Positions 45,774 through 54,117 of a DNA stretch of 64,000 bases are shown here, in pieces. Position 1 is the stretch's first letter, and every line of letters starts with the position of its first letter. The stretch lies in NCBI RefSeq assembly GCF_007679345.1, contig NZ_VEGH01000008.1, positions 124,001-188,000 of the forward strand, in the 5' to 3' direction. Source of the stretch: Cellulosimicrobium cellulans (GTDB taxonomy: Bacteria; Actinomycetota; Actinomycetes; Actinomycetales; Cellulomonadaceae). Under the pieces are notes generated by a model that made no database searches, was not told the origin of the DNA, and was given only the letters and a program-made list of their open reading frames with translations. The position numbers and the translations under genes are program-made.

Positions 45774-46130
45774 GTGGCGCAGACGCTGGACCCGGCTGAG
45801 GTGACCGCGCTCCTGGCGGAGCGGCGGCGCGAGGCCCTCGCACGCCTGGCCGGCACGGACGCGGAGCGCGAGGCGGTCGTCGCCGCGTCCCGGGAGACGG
45901 TGGCCGACGACGAGCACGACCCCGAGGGGTCGACGATCGCGTACGAGCGCCGGCTGCTCGACGCCCTCACCCACGACCAGCGGGACCGGCTCCGGGAGAT
46001 CGACGAGGCGGAGCACCGGCTGGCGGCGGGCACGTACGGCACCTGCCTGCGGTGCCACCGGCCGATCCCGGTCGAGCGGCTGCGCGCCGTGCCGACGGCT
46101 CGGACCTGCGTGGGCTGCGCGAGCCGCTGA
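45774..46130 (+). CDS. DksA/TraR-family zinc-finger protein
   Basis: A 118-residue protein of the DksA/TraR family. An N-terminal helical coiled coil (VTALLAERRREALARLAG, DRLREIDEAEHRLAAG) ends in a zinc finger CLRCHRPIP...RTCVGC (C-x2-C-x17-C-x2-C). In E. coli DksA acts through the secondary channel of RNA polymerase; the acidic tip residues DD are less clear here (TVADDEHDPEG). GTG 45774 lies six bases after GATACT (leaderless). Confidence 0.9.
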   Translation: MAQTLDPAEVTALLAERRREALARLAGTDAEREAVVAASRETVADDEHDPEGSTIAYERRLLDALTHDQRDRLREIDEAEHRLAAGTYGTCLRCHRPIPVERLRAVPTARTCVGCASR

Positions 46131-46212
46131 CGGGCTCGACCAGTTCGCGCGAGGGCAGCCGCCCGCCCGTGCACCGCGTGACGCGCACCCGGCGTGCGCG
46201 AGGATGGGCCGC

Positions 46213-46677
46213 ATGTTCGCGCGTCCCGACGACCTGACCGCCATGGGCCTGGCCCTGACCGAGGCCGCGGGCTGCGCGGTGTCGGGCGACGTCCCCGTGG
46301 GCGCCGTCGTCCTGGGGCCGGACGGCGAGGTGGTCGGCGCGGGCCGCAACCGCCGGGAGGCCGACGCCGACCCGACCGCGCACGCCGAGGTGCTCGCCCT
46401 GCGGGCGGCCTCGGAGGCGCTCGGGCGGTGGCGGCTCGACGACTGCACCCTGGTGGTCACCCTCGAGCCGTGCCTGATGTGCGCGGGCGCGACGGTGCTG
46501 GCCCGGGTCCCGCGGCTGGTGCTCGGGGCGTGGGACCCCAAGGCCGGGGCGTGCGGGTCGCAGTGGGACGTGGTGCGGGACTCACGGCTGAACCACCGGG
46601 TCGAGGTGGTCGGCGGGGTGCGCGAGGAGGAGTGCGGCGCGGTGCTGCGGGAGTTCTTCGCCCAGCACCGCGCCTGA
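46213..46677 (+). CDS. tadA: tRNA-specific adenosine deaminase TadA
   Basis: Converts the wobble adenosine of tRNA-Arg(ACG) to inosine. The 154 residues contain the zinc/catalytic motifs: HAE (about residue 57) and PCLMCAGA (about 86), preceded by GDVPVGAVVLGPDGEVV. The Asn near GRNRRE and the C-terminal REFFAQHR fit TadA rather than guanine deaminase. ATG 46213 stands seven bases after GAGGAT (leaderless); the upstream ATG at 46204 overlaps the hexamer and was rejected. Confidence 0.9.
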   Translation: MFARPDDLTAMGLALTEAAGCAVSGDVPVGAVVLGPDGEVVGAGRNRREADADPTAHAEVLALRAASEALGRWRLDDCTLVVTLEPCLMCAGATVLARVPRLVLGAWDPKAGACGSQWDVVRDSRLNHRVEVVGGVREEECGAVLREFFAQHRA

Positions 46678-46683
46678 CCACGG

Positions 46684-46733
46684 ACGACGGAGGGCCCCGC
46701 CGCGGTCGGTACCGCGGCGGGGCCCTCCGTCGT
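46684..46733. terminator. Very strong bidirectional terminator
   Basis: A perfect 23-base-pair stem (46684-46706 with 46711-46733) and a four-base loop CGGT, lying between the convergent tadA and sugar-binding protein genes. Confidence 0.88.
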
Positions 46734-46750
46734 GCCGGGTGGCGGGACGG

Positions 46751-48121
46751 TCAGCCGCCCGTGATGTTGTCGTACGCCCGCTGCGCCGCCGTCTGGGCGT
46801 CGGCCAGCGCCTCCTCCGAGGTCTTGTCGCCGAGCAGCGCCGCGGTGATGGCGTTCTTCAGCTCGTTCTGGATCTCCTGACCCGCGGGGGAGGACCCGAA
46901 GGTCTTCCCGTAGTCCACGACGTCGTAGTAGGTGGAGATGACCTGGTCGAAGCCGGCGTCGCCGGTCTCGGTGACGTACTGGTCGCGGATCGCCTTGTCG
47001 GCCTCGGGCGAGCCGGTGAACAGGCCGGTGTTGATGCCGCCGTCCGTCGCGATGGTGTCGGCGCGGGCCTCACCGGCCGCCATCCAGGCGTCGTACGAGG
47101 TCAGGTCGAGCATCCACGCGCACGCGGCGTCCTTGTTCTGCGCCCCGGCCGGGATCACGAACGACTGGCCGCCGGCGACCGAGAACGGGTTGCCGTCCTG
47201 GTCCTGGAACGGCACCGCCTCGATCTGGATCTGGCCGACGTACGCGCCGAGCACGTTCGGGTACCACTGGGCGTTCACCTGCGCGCCGACCTGGTCGGTG
47301 ACGTACTGGTTGTTGTCGCCGAAGGTGTCGAACGAGTCGGTGAACGACTTGATCTTGGCGTAGCCGCCCTGGGCGTCGTTGATCTGCTTGAGCAGCTCGA
47401 TGCCGGCGACGTTGGACGGGTCGTCGAGCGTCGGCTTGCCGTCGGAGTCGATGAGCTGGCCGCCCTGGCCGAGGATCCACAGCTCGGCCTGGCCGGTGGT
47501 CTGCGGGTCGAAACCGAGCACGGTGGGCACGCCGCCGCTCTCGGCGTACATCTTCTCGACGGCGGGGATCAGCACGTCGGGGTCCGAGGTGTCGATCTGG
47601 TCCGCCGTGACGCCCGCGGCGTCCATCACGCGCTTGTTCAGGATGATGGCCGGCGGCTGGTAGAACTGCGGCACCGCCCAGACCTGGTCCCCGTACCGCA
47701 CGTCGTCGACGACCGACGGGTAGTACTGCTGGTCCGGGTCGACGTCGTGGGCGCTGTAGCAGGCGTCCAGCGGCATGATCAGGTCCTGCGCCGCGTACGT
47801 GGTCACGTACCGGCGGTCCATCTGCACCACGTCCGGGACGTCGCCGGAGGCGAGCCGGGTGGTGAACTTCTGCGCGTCGAACGCGGTGGCGTCGAGCTCG
47901 ACGTCGATGCCGGGCAGCTGCTCGGCGGCGTAGTCGAGGCGCGACTGGCCGACGTCGTCGGCGTTCTCGAAGCCCCAGGCCTTGAGCGAGCCCGAGGCCT
48001 CGGTGCTGAAGTCGGTCGACCCGGTGGACCCCTCGTCACCACCTCCGCCCGAGCTGCAGGCGGCCAGGGCCAGCGCGGTGACCGGCAGCAGGGCGATCGC
48101 GGCGCGGCGACTCTTCCTCAT
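46751..48121 (-). CDS. ABC sugar transporter substrate-binding lipoprotein
   Basis: A 456-residue solute-binding protein of the family-1 (maltose/oligosaccharide) type. The signal peptide RKSRRAAIALLPVTALALAAC ends in lipobox LAAC (Cys at about 24). The mature part has the two-lobe features DVVQMDRRYV, GDQVWAVPQFYQPPAIILNK and FSVAGGQSFVIPAGAQNKDA. No permease or ATPase genes adjoin, so it must use distant partners (MsiK-type ATPase is common in these bacteria). ATG 48121 was chosen by the signal peptide. It heads the glycan locus, divergent to a GH38 gene; a sugar ligand from mannose-rich glycans is likely. Confidence 0.92.
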   Translation of the reverse strand: MRKSRRAAIALLPVTALALAACSSGGGGDEGSTGSTDFSTEASGSLKAWGFENADDVGQSRLDYAAEQLPGIDVELDATAFDAQKFTTRLASGDVPDVVQMDRRYVTTYAAQDLIMPLDACYSAHDVDPDQQYYPSVVDDVRYGDQVWAVPQFYQPPAIILNKRVMDAAGVTADQIDTSDPDVLIPAVEKMYAESGGVPTVLGFDPQTTGQAELWILGQGGQLIDSDGKPTLDDPSNVAGIELLKQINDAQGGYAKIKSFTDSFDTFGDNNQYVTDQVGAQVNAQWYPNVLGAYVGQIQIEAVPFQDQDGNPFSVAGGQSFVIPAGAQNKDAACAWMLDLTSYDAWMAAGEARADTIATDGGINTGLFTGSPEADKAIRDQYVTETGDAGFDQVISTYYDVVDYGKTFGSSPAGQEIQNELKNAITAALLGDKTSEEALADAQTAAQRAYDNITGG

Positions 48122-48221
48122 GAACGTCTTCCCTTCCTCGGCCTGCGGGGCGGCGTCGTCGCCGGCCCGCGGGAGAGCCCCCGGCACCGGTGCCGAGGAT
48201 CTGAAAACCTTCCCACATCGG

Positions 48222-48275
48222 ACGGTAGTTCAGGGCCTTCGGCTGAGACAAGCCCCTCGGGATCACGGAGTGATC
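48222..48275 (-). promoter_or_regulatory. Promoter of the sugar-binding protein gene with upstream dyad
   Basis: Minus-strand -35 TTGTCT (48251-48246) and -10 TACCGT (48227-48222) are 18 bases apart. Nine bases above the -35 is the perfect dyad GATCAC-GGA-GTGATC (48261-48275), a position suited to an activator or repressor. Its regulator is not evident. Confidence 0.5.
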
Positions 48276-48334
48276 ACGCCTGTCGAACGCCTGATGGCCA
48301 TGGACTGACGGCCTGTCGTGTGACTAGGCTCATA

Positions 48335-48348
48335 TGGTAACGATGCCA
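48335..48348. promoter_or_regulatory. LacI-type operator before GH38 gene 1 (exact consensus)
   Basis: TGGTAACGATGCCA fits TGGnAnCGnTnCCA exactly, the form used by many actinobacterial LacI-family sugar repressors. It lies just past a -10-like TAGGCT (48325-48330), over the expected transcription start, so binding would block transcription. Confidence 0.7.
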
Positions 48349-48366
48349 CAAAGTGAGGACCCGAGG

Positions 48367-50973
48367 ATGTCGTCCACACCCGACGAGACGCGCACCGCCG
48401 AGCCGACGGCGGCCGCAGGCCCGCCCCCCGGCGGCCCGCTGCTGGACCGCCCGATCCGGCAGGTCCTCCTGGTGGGGCACACCCACCACGACGTGGGCTA
48501 CACCAACAGCCCGCGCCTGATCGACGACCTGCACGCGGCGACCGTACGGCGGGTGCTCGACCTCTGCGACACGAACGACGGGGACGGCCCGGACGCGTTC
48601 CGCTGGACGTTCGAGGTGGCCCGCCCGGTGCTGCGCTTCCTCGACGACGCCGGACCGGCGGACGTCGAGCGCCTGCGCCGCCGGGTGGCCGAGGGGCGGG
48701 TCGCGGTCACCGGCGGCTACCTCAACATGACCCAGCTGCTCGGCGACGCGGAGCTCGGCGCGGCGTACGACTCCCTGGACCGGCTGCGCGCGGCCGGCGT
48801 CCCCGTGCGCACCGAGCAGCACGGCGACGTCAACGGCATCGCGTGGGGGACGGTCGACGCGATGCGGCGCGCCGGGATCGACCGGCTGGTCATGGCGCTC
48901 AACCCCGACCACGGCCGCGCGCCCTACCCCCAGCCGACCGGGTTCTGGTGGCAGGGGCCGGGCGGCGGGCGGGTGTTCGTGTGGCTGTCCACCCACTACG
49001 GCGTCGGCGAGGAGTGGGGGATCGTCGACGGGGACGTCGAGGCCGCCGCGGCGCACGTCGCCGACTTCGTCGCGGCGCTCGAGAAGCGCGAGGACTACCC
49101 GTACGACACGGCGGTGGTGCACGCCGCCAACGACAACCGGTGGCCGACCGCGCTGTTCCTCGACGTCGTGCGGCACTGGAACGCCCGGCACCCCGAGCTG
49201 CCGATGCGCACCGCCACGATCGACGAGGCGCTCGACGTGCTGCGCCCGCAGGCCGAGGCCGCCGACGTGCCCGTCGCCCGCGGCGAGTGGTCGGACTGGT
49301 GGGCGCACGGGCACGGGTCGACCGCCCGGGAGGTCGCCGTGTACCGGGAGGCCCGGTCGTTCGCGCGCGCCGCCCAGACCACGCTCGGGCTGACGCGGCT
49401 GCGCGGGGACGGGGCGCCGGCGCTCGCGGACGTCATGGGCTACCGGCGCGGGCCGGTGCGGCTGCGGTCCGACGCCGAGGTCGCGCGGGACCTGGACCGG
49501 GTGGACGCCGAGCTGCTGCTGTTCGCGGAGCACACCTGGGGGTCCTGGGAGACGTACTCCAAGCCGTACTCGTCGTTCAGCCACTCCCACTGGAACGCCA
49601 AGGCCGGGTTCGCGTACGGGGCGTTCGACCTCGCGCGGGACCTCGCGGTCGAGGGGCTGTTCCGGGTGGTCGCGAGCGGGGCGGACGGCACGTCGGGCGC
49701 CGCGGCGCCCGCCGGGAGCGCGGCGGCGGGCGGCGAGGACGCGACCCGGGTCGTCGTGGTCAACCCCACCGAGCGCACGCGCACCGAGCCGGTCGACGTC
49801 GAGGTGCACGGCCGTGGCCGCGCCCGGACGGTCGCCACCGTGCCCGCGTTCGGCGTGACGACGGTGCCGTTGCCCGCGCCGCCGGGTCCCGCCCGCACGG
49901 CCCGGGAGGTCGCGTGCGGCGCGTACCGGGCCGTCGTCGACCCGGCGCGCGGCGGCGTGGTCTCTCTCGTGCACCGGCCGTCGGGCCGCGAGCTGGTCGA
50001 CGCGGAGGCGGCGGGTCACGGGCTCGGGGCGGTCGTCGCCGAGTCCGTCGTCGCCGGGAGCGAGCACCCGATGGTCGTCCGCGACCCCAAGGACTTCCAC
50101 CCCGACTTCCCGGGACCCGACTTCGACCGACGGCACGCGACCGGCGACGAGGAGCCGCTGGTGACCGAGGGCGGGTCCTGGGCGCGGATCGCGTGGCGGA
50201 CCACCCCGCCCGGCCTGCCGCCGGCGACCACCACCCTGACCCTGTACCGGGACCTGGACGTCGTCGACCTCGAGGTCGCCCTGGTGAAGCCGGAGGTCTT
50301 CGGGCCGGAGAGCATCCACGTGGCGTTCCCGTTCCGGGTCGAGGGCCCCGAGTTCCTGCTCGAGACGGCGGGCGCGGTGTACGCGGCCGAGACGGAGCAG
50401 CTGCCCGACACCTCGAAGGACTGGTACTCCGTCCAGCACGCCGTCGGGGTGCACCGGCCCGGCGCGGGCGGCGGGGTGCTGTGGGGCTCGGTCGACGCGC
50501 CGCTGGTCCAGCTCGGCGGCCTGCACACCGGCGAGTGGGCCCGCACGCTCCGCGCCCCGACCGGGTACCTGTCGTCCTGGCTGATGAACAACCTGCACTT
50601 CACGAACTTCCAGGCCCGGCAGGAGGGCACCCGCGCGTACCGGTACCGGTTCGCCGCGGTCGACGGGCCGGTGACCCGGGAGCGGGTGCGGGTGTTCGGT
50701 CGCGACCTGGCGGAGCCGCTGCAGGCGCGGGCGTACGACGGGCCGGTCGCCGTCGAGGGCGGCCTGGGGCTGCGGGTGTCGCCCGCGGACCGGGTGCTGG
50801 CGGAGGTGCGGCCGGTGCCGGACGGATCGGTGCGGGTGCGGCTGCGGAACGTCGGGGCGGACCCGGTCGACGCCGAGGTGGCGTGGGACGGTCCGGGGCG
50901 GGTGTCCGGCGGCGGCCCGGTGCCGCTGGGCCCGCACGGCGTGGGCGACGCGCTGCTGCGCCGCGAGCCCTGA
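48367..50973 (+). CDS. GH38-type alpha-mannosidase-like protein 1 (divergent, DUF5054-like)
   Basis: An 868-residue protein of the GH38 superfamily. The N-terminal zinc/substrate motif is LVGHTHHDVGYTNSP (H-x3-D), the possible nucleophile Asp in EQHGDVNGIAWG and the second His in AEHTWGSWETYSK. It lacks the classic DPFGHS of alpha-mannosidases, so the specificity may differ. A beta-sandwich C-terminal half (ESIHVAFPFRVEGPEFLLET) follows. There is no signal peptide, so it acts in the cytoplasm on imported glycans. ATG 48367 is preceded by GTGAGGA; two upstream in-frame ATGs overlap the operator and were rejected. Confidence 0.85.
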   Translation: MSSTPDETRTAEPTAAAGPPPGGPLLDRPIRQVLLVGHTHHDVGYTNSPRLIDDLHAATVRRVLDLCDTNDGDGPDAFRWTFEVARPVLRFLDDAGPADVERLRRRVAEGRVAVTGGYLNMTQLLGDAELGAAYDSLDRLRAAGVPVRTEQHGDVNGIAWGTVDAMRRAGIDRLVMALNPDHGRAPYPQPTGFWWQGPGGGRVFVWLSTHYGVGEEWGIVDGDVEAAAAHVADFVAALEKREDYPYDTAVVHAANDNRWPTALFLDVVRHWNARHPELPMRTATIDEALDVLRPQAEAADVPVARGEWSDWWAHGHGSTAREVAVYREARSFARAAQTTLGLTRLRGDGAPALADVMGYRRGPVRLRSDAEVARDLDRVDAELLLFAEHTWGSWETYSKPYSSFSHSHWNAKAGFAYGAFDLARDLAVEGLFRVVASGADGTSGAAAPAGSAAAGGEDATRVVVVNPTERTRTEPVDVEVHGRGRARTVATVPAFGVTTVPLPAPPGPARTAREVACGAYRAVVDPARGGVVSLVHRPSGRELVDAEAAGHGLGAVVAESVVAGSEHPMVVRDPKDFHPDFPGPDFDRRHATGDEEPLVTEGGSWARIAWRTTPPGLPPATTTLTLYRDLDVVDLEVALVKPEVFGPESIHVAFPFRVEGPEFLLETAGAVYAAETEQLPDTSKDWYSVQHAVGVHRPGAGGGVLWGSVDAPLVQLGGLHTGEWARTLRAPTGYLSSWLMNNLHFTNFQARQEGTRAYRYRFAAVDGPVTRERVRVFGRDLAEPLQARAYDGPVAVEGGLGLRVSPADRVLAEVRPVPDGSVRVRLRNVGADPVDAEVAWDGPGRVSGGGPVPLGPHGVGDALLRREP

Positions 50974-51021
50974 CCCCGGCCGGGCACTGCCCGGCAGCGC
51001 CGCCCCGCCGACTGTGCACGA

Positions 51022-51064
51022 GACACGTCGAGCGAGCATCCAGCGGATGCTCGCTCGACGTGTC
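51022..51064. repeat. Dispersed palindromic repeat, family A copy 2
   Basis: A perfect 20-base-pair inverted repeat (51022-51041 with 51045-51064) around AGC. Its arm shares 17 bases (GACACGTCGAGCGAGCA) with the element at 13546, and the similarity continues past the right arm to CTCGCGGG. Confidence 0.8.
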
Positions 51065-51114
51065 GGTTGCCCACTCGCGGGGGCGTCGCCCGGGTGGCGG
51101 CGTGCTCGCGGACG

Positions 51115-51153
51115 CGACGAGGGCGCCACCCGAGCCGGGTGGCGCCCTCGTCG
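51115..51153. terminator. Bidirectional terminator between convergent GH38 genes
   Basis: Perfect 17-base-pair stem (51115-51131 with 51137-51153) and a five-base loop, ten bases from the end of GH38 gene 2. Confidence 0.82.
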
Positions 51154-51162
51154 TGGGTGCGG

Positions 51163-53943
51163 TCAGAGCGGGTCGTCGGCCGACGGTGCCTCCGCCGGGC
51201 GCGGGCGACCGGTCGCGTCCGGGGCCGACGCCTCCGTCGCGGTGAGCGCGTCGGTCGCCGCGTGGTCGTCCGCCGGCGACCCGCCGGGGACGGCCGCCGG
51301 CTCGAGCCGCTCCGCCGGTGCCGTCGCCTCCACCCGGACGTCGTCCCCGGTGTCCGCCAGCGGTCGCTCGACCAGGTCGACCTCCACCATCGGCGCGTCC
51401 GGGTCGGCCGGCACGCGGAACGTCCGCAGCTGGAACGCCCCGAACTCCGCCTCGATCGTCCGCCCCACGACGGGCAGCGCGATCCGCGCCGTCCCCGGCT
51501 CGCCGCGCGTCTCGACGGCCCGGACCACCAGGTCGGCCCCGCCGGGCGCGTCGACGGCGTCCTCGGAGCCCTTGAGCGCCGTGATCGACACCGCCCCGCC
51601 GCCGTCGGTCGCGAACGACCCCGTGTCCGGCAGCGACCCCGCGTGGAACGACTCGAGCATGGCCCGCACCGGCGACCCGAGCAGGGCGGCGCGGCGGCCG
51701 GGGTCGGCCGCGTGCCGGTCGCCGTCGTGCACGACGAGCTCGTACGAGAACCGCTGGACGCCCTGGTCCTGGTAGGCGTACACGTCGTCGCCGTCGAGCA
51801 GCCGCGGGTCGTGCCAGGCGTAGACCGGGCTGCGCACCGCGGTGACCCCGATGCTCGGCTCCGCGCCCGGCGACACGTCGTACCCGTGCTTGTTCGTCGT
51901 GACGAGCGTCAGGCCCGCCGGCCGTCCGTCGAGCGTGCCGGTGAGGTCGACCCAGCCCTGGCCGGGCTCCTCGGCGCCGTCGACGGGGCGCTCGAGCTCG
52001 GCGTACGGGATCTGGTAGGTCGCCCGCGGGTCGGTGAGCGCCGTGGGGAACCGGAGCTTGAGCAGGTGCGCGCGCTCCCGCCAGTCCAGCGTGACGTCGA
52101 CGCGCAGCACGGCCGAGTCGTGGTCGAGCAGCAGCTCCTCGGTCATCGTCGACGCGCCCCACTCGCGCTCGACGCGCACGCGGGCGCGCAGCGGGCCGGA
52201 CTCCCGGACGACGATCCGGGCGAGCTTCATGCTGTCGCCGGCCCACGCGTAGGACACGACGCGGTGGCCCCAGGTGTCGGTCGGGTCGTCGCACACCTGG
52301 GTGTGCTGGCTGCCGTCGACCCCGCGGAGCACGTCCAGCCCGGTGCGCTTGTCCAGGTACGAGCGGATCCAGCCGGTCGCCGGGTCGAGCTCGATGCGGA
52401 CGAGGTCGTTCTCCAGCACCGTCTCGCCGGCCGACAGCCGGCCGGGCGCGCCGGCGCTCCACTCGGGGACCCGCGGCTCGGCCGCCATGCGCACCCGGTA
52501 GAGGCGGTAGCCCAGCGCGGGCACCTCGGCGCGGAACACCAGGGCGCCCCGGCCGGTCTGGTTGGTCGCCGCGCGGGACTGGGTCGGCTGGGAGACGACC
52601 GCGCGCCCCTCGCCGTCGACCACGTGCACGGCGCCGGGGTGCGAGCCGTAGTGCAGCTCGACGTCCGTCGTCACCGGCCACGGGTGCGGGTTGAACACCA
52701 GCACCGGCTGGGTGGCGGTGTCGAGCGGGATGTCGACCTGCCGCGCGATCGTGTTGTGCGCCCGGACGATGATCCGCTTGGCGATCGCCACCGCCTCGCC
52801 GAGCTGGTCGCGCGCGTCGTCGTAGGCGTGCTCGATCGCGGAGCCCGGCAGCACGTCGTGGAACTGGTTGAACAGCACCTGCTTCCACGCGCGCTCCAGG
52901 TCCTCCCGCGGGTACGGGGTCCCGTCGTGCGCGGCCGTGACCGCGGCCCAGCGCTCGGCGGACAGCAGGGCGTACTGCGCGCGGCGCTGCCAGGCCTTGA
53001 TGCCGGAGTGCGCCGAGTAGCACCCGGGCGCGTGGTGCTGCAGGTCGTCGGTCCAGGTCGTCAGGCCGTCGAGGAACTCCTCGCCGCGGGCCTGCACGCC
53101 GTCCAGGTACTCGCGCGGGGAGGACATCCGCAGCCGGCCGAACGAGCCCATCCGGTCGTAGCGGTGGATCGACTCGATGTTGGCGATCGTCGGGCCGCCG
53201 CCGTGGTTGCCGACCCCGTACAGCACCATGACGTCGCCGAGCGAGCGGTCCAGGGCGCCGAGCGCCTTGTCGACCTGGCCGTCGACGGAGCCGGCGGGGG
53301 AGCAGTACTCGAACGGGATGCGGTAGGCCAGGACGCGGCTGCCGTCGGGCGCCTGCCAGCGGAACAGGGTGTCGTCGAGGGCGCTCTCGTGCGGGCCGGG
53401 GCGCAGGAACAGGTACGAGTCGAGGCCGTGCCCGCGGAGCACCGTCGGCAGGCTGGCGCTGTGCCCGAACGGGTCGGCGTTCATGCCGACCGTGGCCGGC
53501 TTCCCGAACCGGGAGATCAGGTAGCGCTGGCCGTACAACCCCTGCCGCGCGAACGACTCGCCCATCGGCATGTTGCAGTCCGGCTCGACCCACCAGCCGC
53601 CGACGTTGACCCACCGGCCCTCGGCGACCCGCTCGGTGATCCGGGCGAACAGCTCCGGGTCCTGCTCCTCGACCCAGGACAGCAGCACCATCTGGTCGCA
53701 GGTGAACACGAAGTCGGGGTACTCGTCCATGCGGTGGATCGCCGACCAGAACGTGGCACGCGCCTCGGCGTAACCCTCCTGCCACGGCCAGAGCCAGACG
53801 GGGTCGATGTGCGAGTTCCCGATCATGTGGATGGTCCGGTCCGGCGTCGCGTGCGGGCGGGGGGTGGGCGGCAGGTCCCGGGGCTGGGTGCCCGCCGGTG
53901 CGTTGGACAGGGGCGCGCCCGTGGTCTGGCGTGGCCGGCTCAT
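51163..53943 (-). CDS. GH38 alpha-mannosidase 2
   Basis: A 926-residue GH38 enzyme. Catalytic-domain motifs are complete: zinc ligands IGNSHIDPVWLWPWQEG (H-x-D), the nucleophile aspartate in NADPFGHSASLP and the His in FNQFHDVLPGSAIEHA. The C-terminal GH38C/beta region includes ATGWIRSYLDKRTGLDVL and HLLKLRFPTALTDP. The tail of ~100 residues is Pro/Ala/Asp-rich. No signal peptide. It likely cleaves alpha-mannosides from N-glycan or mannan fragments. ATG 53943 follows GAGGAG. An operator-like site lies ~50 bases upstream. Confidence 0.93.
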   Translation of the reverse strand: MSRPRQTTGAPLSNAPAGTQPRDLPPTPRPHATPDRTIHMIGNSHIDPVWLWPWQEGYAEARATFWSAIHRMDEYPDFVFTCDQMVLLSWVEEQDPELFARITERVAEGRWVNVGGWWVEPDCNMPMGESFARQGLYGQRYLISRFGKPATVGMNADPFGHSASLPTVLRGHGLDSYLFLRPGPHESALDDTLFRWQAPDGSRVLAYRIPFEYCSPAGSVDGQVDKALGALDRSLGDVMVLYGVGNHGGGPTIANIESIHRYDRMGSFGRLRMSSPREYLDGVQARGEEFLDGLTTWTDDLQHHAPGCYSAHSGIKAWQRRAQYALLSAERWAAVTAAHDGTPYPREDLERAWKQVLFNQFHDVLPGSAIEHAYDDARDQLGEAVAIAKRIIVRAHNTIARQVDIPLDTATQPVLVFNPHPWPVTTDVELHYGSHPGAVHVVDGEGRAVVSQPTQSRAATNQTGRGALVFRAEVPALGYRLYRVRMAAEPRVPEWSAGAPGRLSAGETVLENDLVRIELDPATGWIRSYLDKRTGLDVLRGVDGSQHTQVCDDPTDTWGHRVVSYAWAGDSMKLARIVVRESGPLRARVRVEREWGASTMTEELLLDHDSAVLRVDVTLDWRERAHLLKLRFPTALTDPRATYQIPYAELERPVDGAEEPGQGWVDLTGTLDGRPAGLTLVTTNKHGYDVSPGAEPSIGVTAVRSPVYAWHDPRLLDGDDVYAYQDQGVQRFSYELVVHDGDRHAADPGRRAALLGSPVRAMLESFHAGSLPDTGSFATDGGGAVSITALKGSEDAVDAPGGADLVVRAVETRGEPGTARIALPVVGRTIEAEFGAFQLRTFRVPADPDAPMVEVDLVERPLADTGDDVRVEATAPAERLEPAAVPGGSPADDHAATDALTATEASAPDATGRPRPAEAPSADDPL

Positions 53944-53991
53944 CGTGCTCCTCGTGCGTCGTCGCGCGGGTGGTCGGTGTCGATCGTACGC

Positions 53992-54005
53992 TGCAATCGA
54001 TCCCA
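53992..54005. promoter_or_regulatory. LacI-type operator before GH38 gene 2 (one mismatch)
   Basis: TGCAATCGATCCCA fits TGGnAnCGnTnCCA with one mismatch at the third base. On the minus strand it lies just upstream of the -10-like TACGAT. It is also 113 bases from the divergent GH84 gene, so it may serve both. Confidence 0.6.
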
Positions 54006-54117
54006 TATCGAGGGGCGCGACCGGGCCCGGTGCCGTCGGGGAGGGGCTCACGACGTCCGTGGTCGCACATCTGTGCGGTGATTGACAACGTCGCGAGTGC
54101 GCTGGTGGGCTGGGTGC

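Noticed and set aside
48334-48366. Longer GH38 protein 1 from ATG 48334 or 48343
   Set aside because: These codons lie inside the operator and near the expected transcription start; ATG 48367 has a ribosome binding site.
54082-54117. TTGACA as the -35 of the GH84 promoter, or TTG 54082 as start codon
   Set aside because: No -10 hexamer follows at 16-19 bases, and TTG has no ribosome binding site; ATG 54118 is preferred, with moderate certainty.
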